Shown here: positions 63,938 through 64,000 of the stretch, in pieces
Position numbering within the stretch: the first letter of the stretch is position 1
Layout of the letters: each line of letters begins with the position of its first letter
Notes under the pieces: generated by a model
What the model saw: the letters and a program-made list of their open reading frames with translations, nothing else
Database searches by the model: none
What the model was told of the DNA's origin: nothing
Position numbers and translations under genes: made by a program
Assembly: GCF_049319665.1 (NCBI RefSeq)
Contig: NZ_JBMOUD010000001.1
Span: 682,001 to 746,000, forward strand
Source: JBMOUD01 sp049319665
GTDB taxonomy: Bacteria; Pseudomonadota; Gammaproteobacteria; Enterobacterales; Enterobacteriaceae
Reading direction: 5' to 3'
Length of the DNA stretch: 64,000 nt

Positions 63938-64000
63938 ATGTTGAAAAATTTTATCGGTACTTTGGGTTTCTCTGGACGTTTTTTGGGTAAAGCAACAGCG
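63938..64000 (+). CDS. Start of an unidentified gene (3' cut by window edge)
   Basis: A frame open from ATG 63938 to the window end (21 codons, starting MLKNFIGTLGFSG), with AATAAGGAATC before it. It is too short to identify. Likely co-transcribed with the upstream oxygenase gene. Confidence 0.5.
   Translation, partial: MLKNFIGTLGFSGRFLGKATA

Noticed and set aside
1..64000. tRNA or rRNA genes, integrase or prophage
   Set aside because: I looked for tRNA-like cloverleaf ends, rRNA motifs, integrases and phage structural genes and saw none I could support.

Overview
The window looks like chromosomal DNA of an enterobacterium, most likely Yersinia or a close relative. Three things point there: the conserved block rstB-rstA-folM / ydgH-pntA-pntB-uspE-fnr-ogt, intergenic repeats of a type common in Yersinia and Serratia, and proteins close to E. 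coli FNR, Cbl, FolM and PntAB. The genus is an inference; the order is well supported. Gene density is high, and AT-rich patches mark probable acquired segments.

Layout. 1-7.5 kb: the end of ada with a 2-oxoglutarate oxygenase, a SnoaL-like protein, an M32 carboxypeptidase, the RstAB two-component system and FolM. 7.5-14 kb: YdgH, transhydrogenase PntAB, UspE and FNR (with an FNR box upstream). 14-19 kb: an AT-rich gap, then a LysR regulator divergent from an isonitrile cluster (isocyanide synthase, Fe/2OG oxygenase, glycosyltransferase) sitting between fnr and ogt, which adjoin in E. coli. 19-26 kb: Ogt, SmrA, ApbE, a long GlgX-type debranching enzyme and a 2-hydroxyacid dehydrogenase. 26-35 kb: a sulfur-scavenging region with Cbl, two SsuA-like binding proteins, an SsuD-like monooxygenase, a LysR regulator, a cysteine dioxygenase-type cupin and a four-domain rhodanese.

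Two copies of a structured repeat lie at 21.7-22.3 kb and 27.0-28.4 kb. The second has 22-bp perfect terminal inverted repeats and carries a small membrane-protein gene in its middle.

35-41 kb: two paralogous two-gene modules encode small peptides with class II microcin leaders (ending SGAG). They lie in direct orientation on either side of a YdeP-type molybdopterin oxidoreductase. Each has a hairpin/T-run between its two peptide genes. No exporter or recognisable immunity gene is next to them; this is the most novel-looking system here.

41-48 kb: a GNAT acetyltransferase, then two Fur-box-controlled siderophore genes (periplasmic binding protein and TonB-dependent receptor) separated by an apparent HNH-nuclease toxin/immunity pair. 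49-61.5 kb: a complete assimilatory nitrate locus (nasR, then nasF-E-D, a NasC-NasB-NirD fusion, nasA and a siroheme methyltransferase). Its control region has a sigma-54 promoter, a probable NtrC site and a NasR-type antitermination leader. 61.7-64 kb: two small membrane proteins, an isopenicillin-N-synthase-like oxygenase and the start of one more gene.
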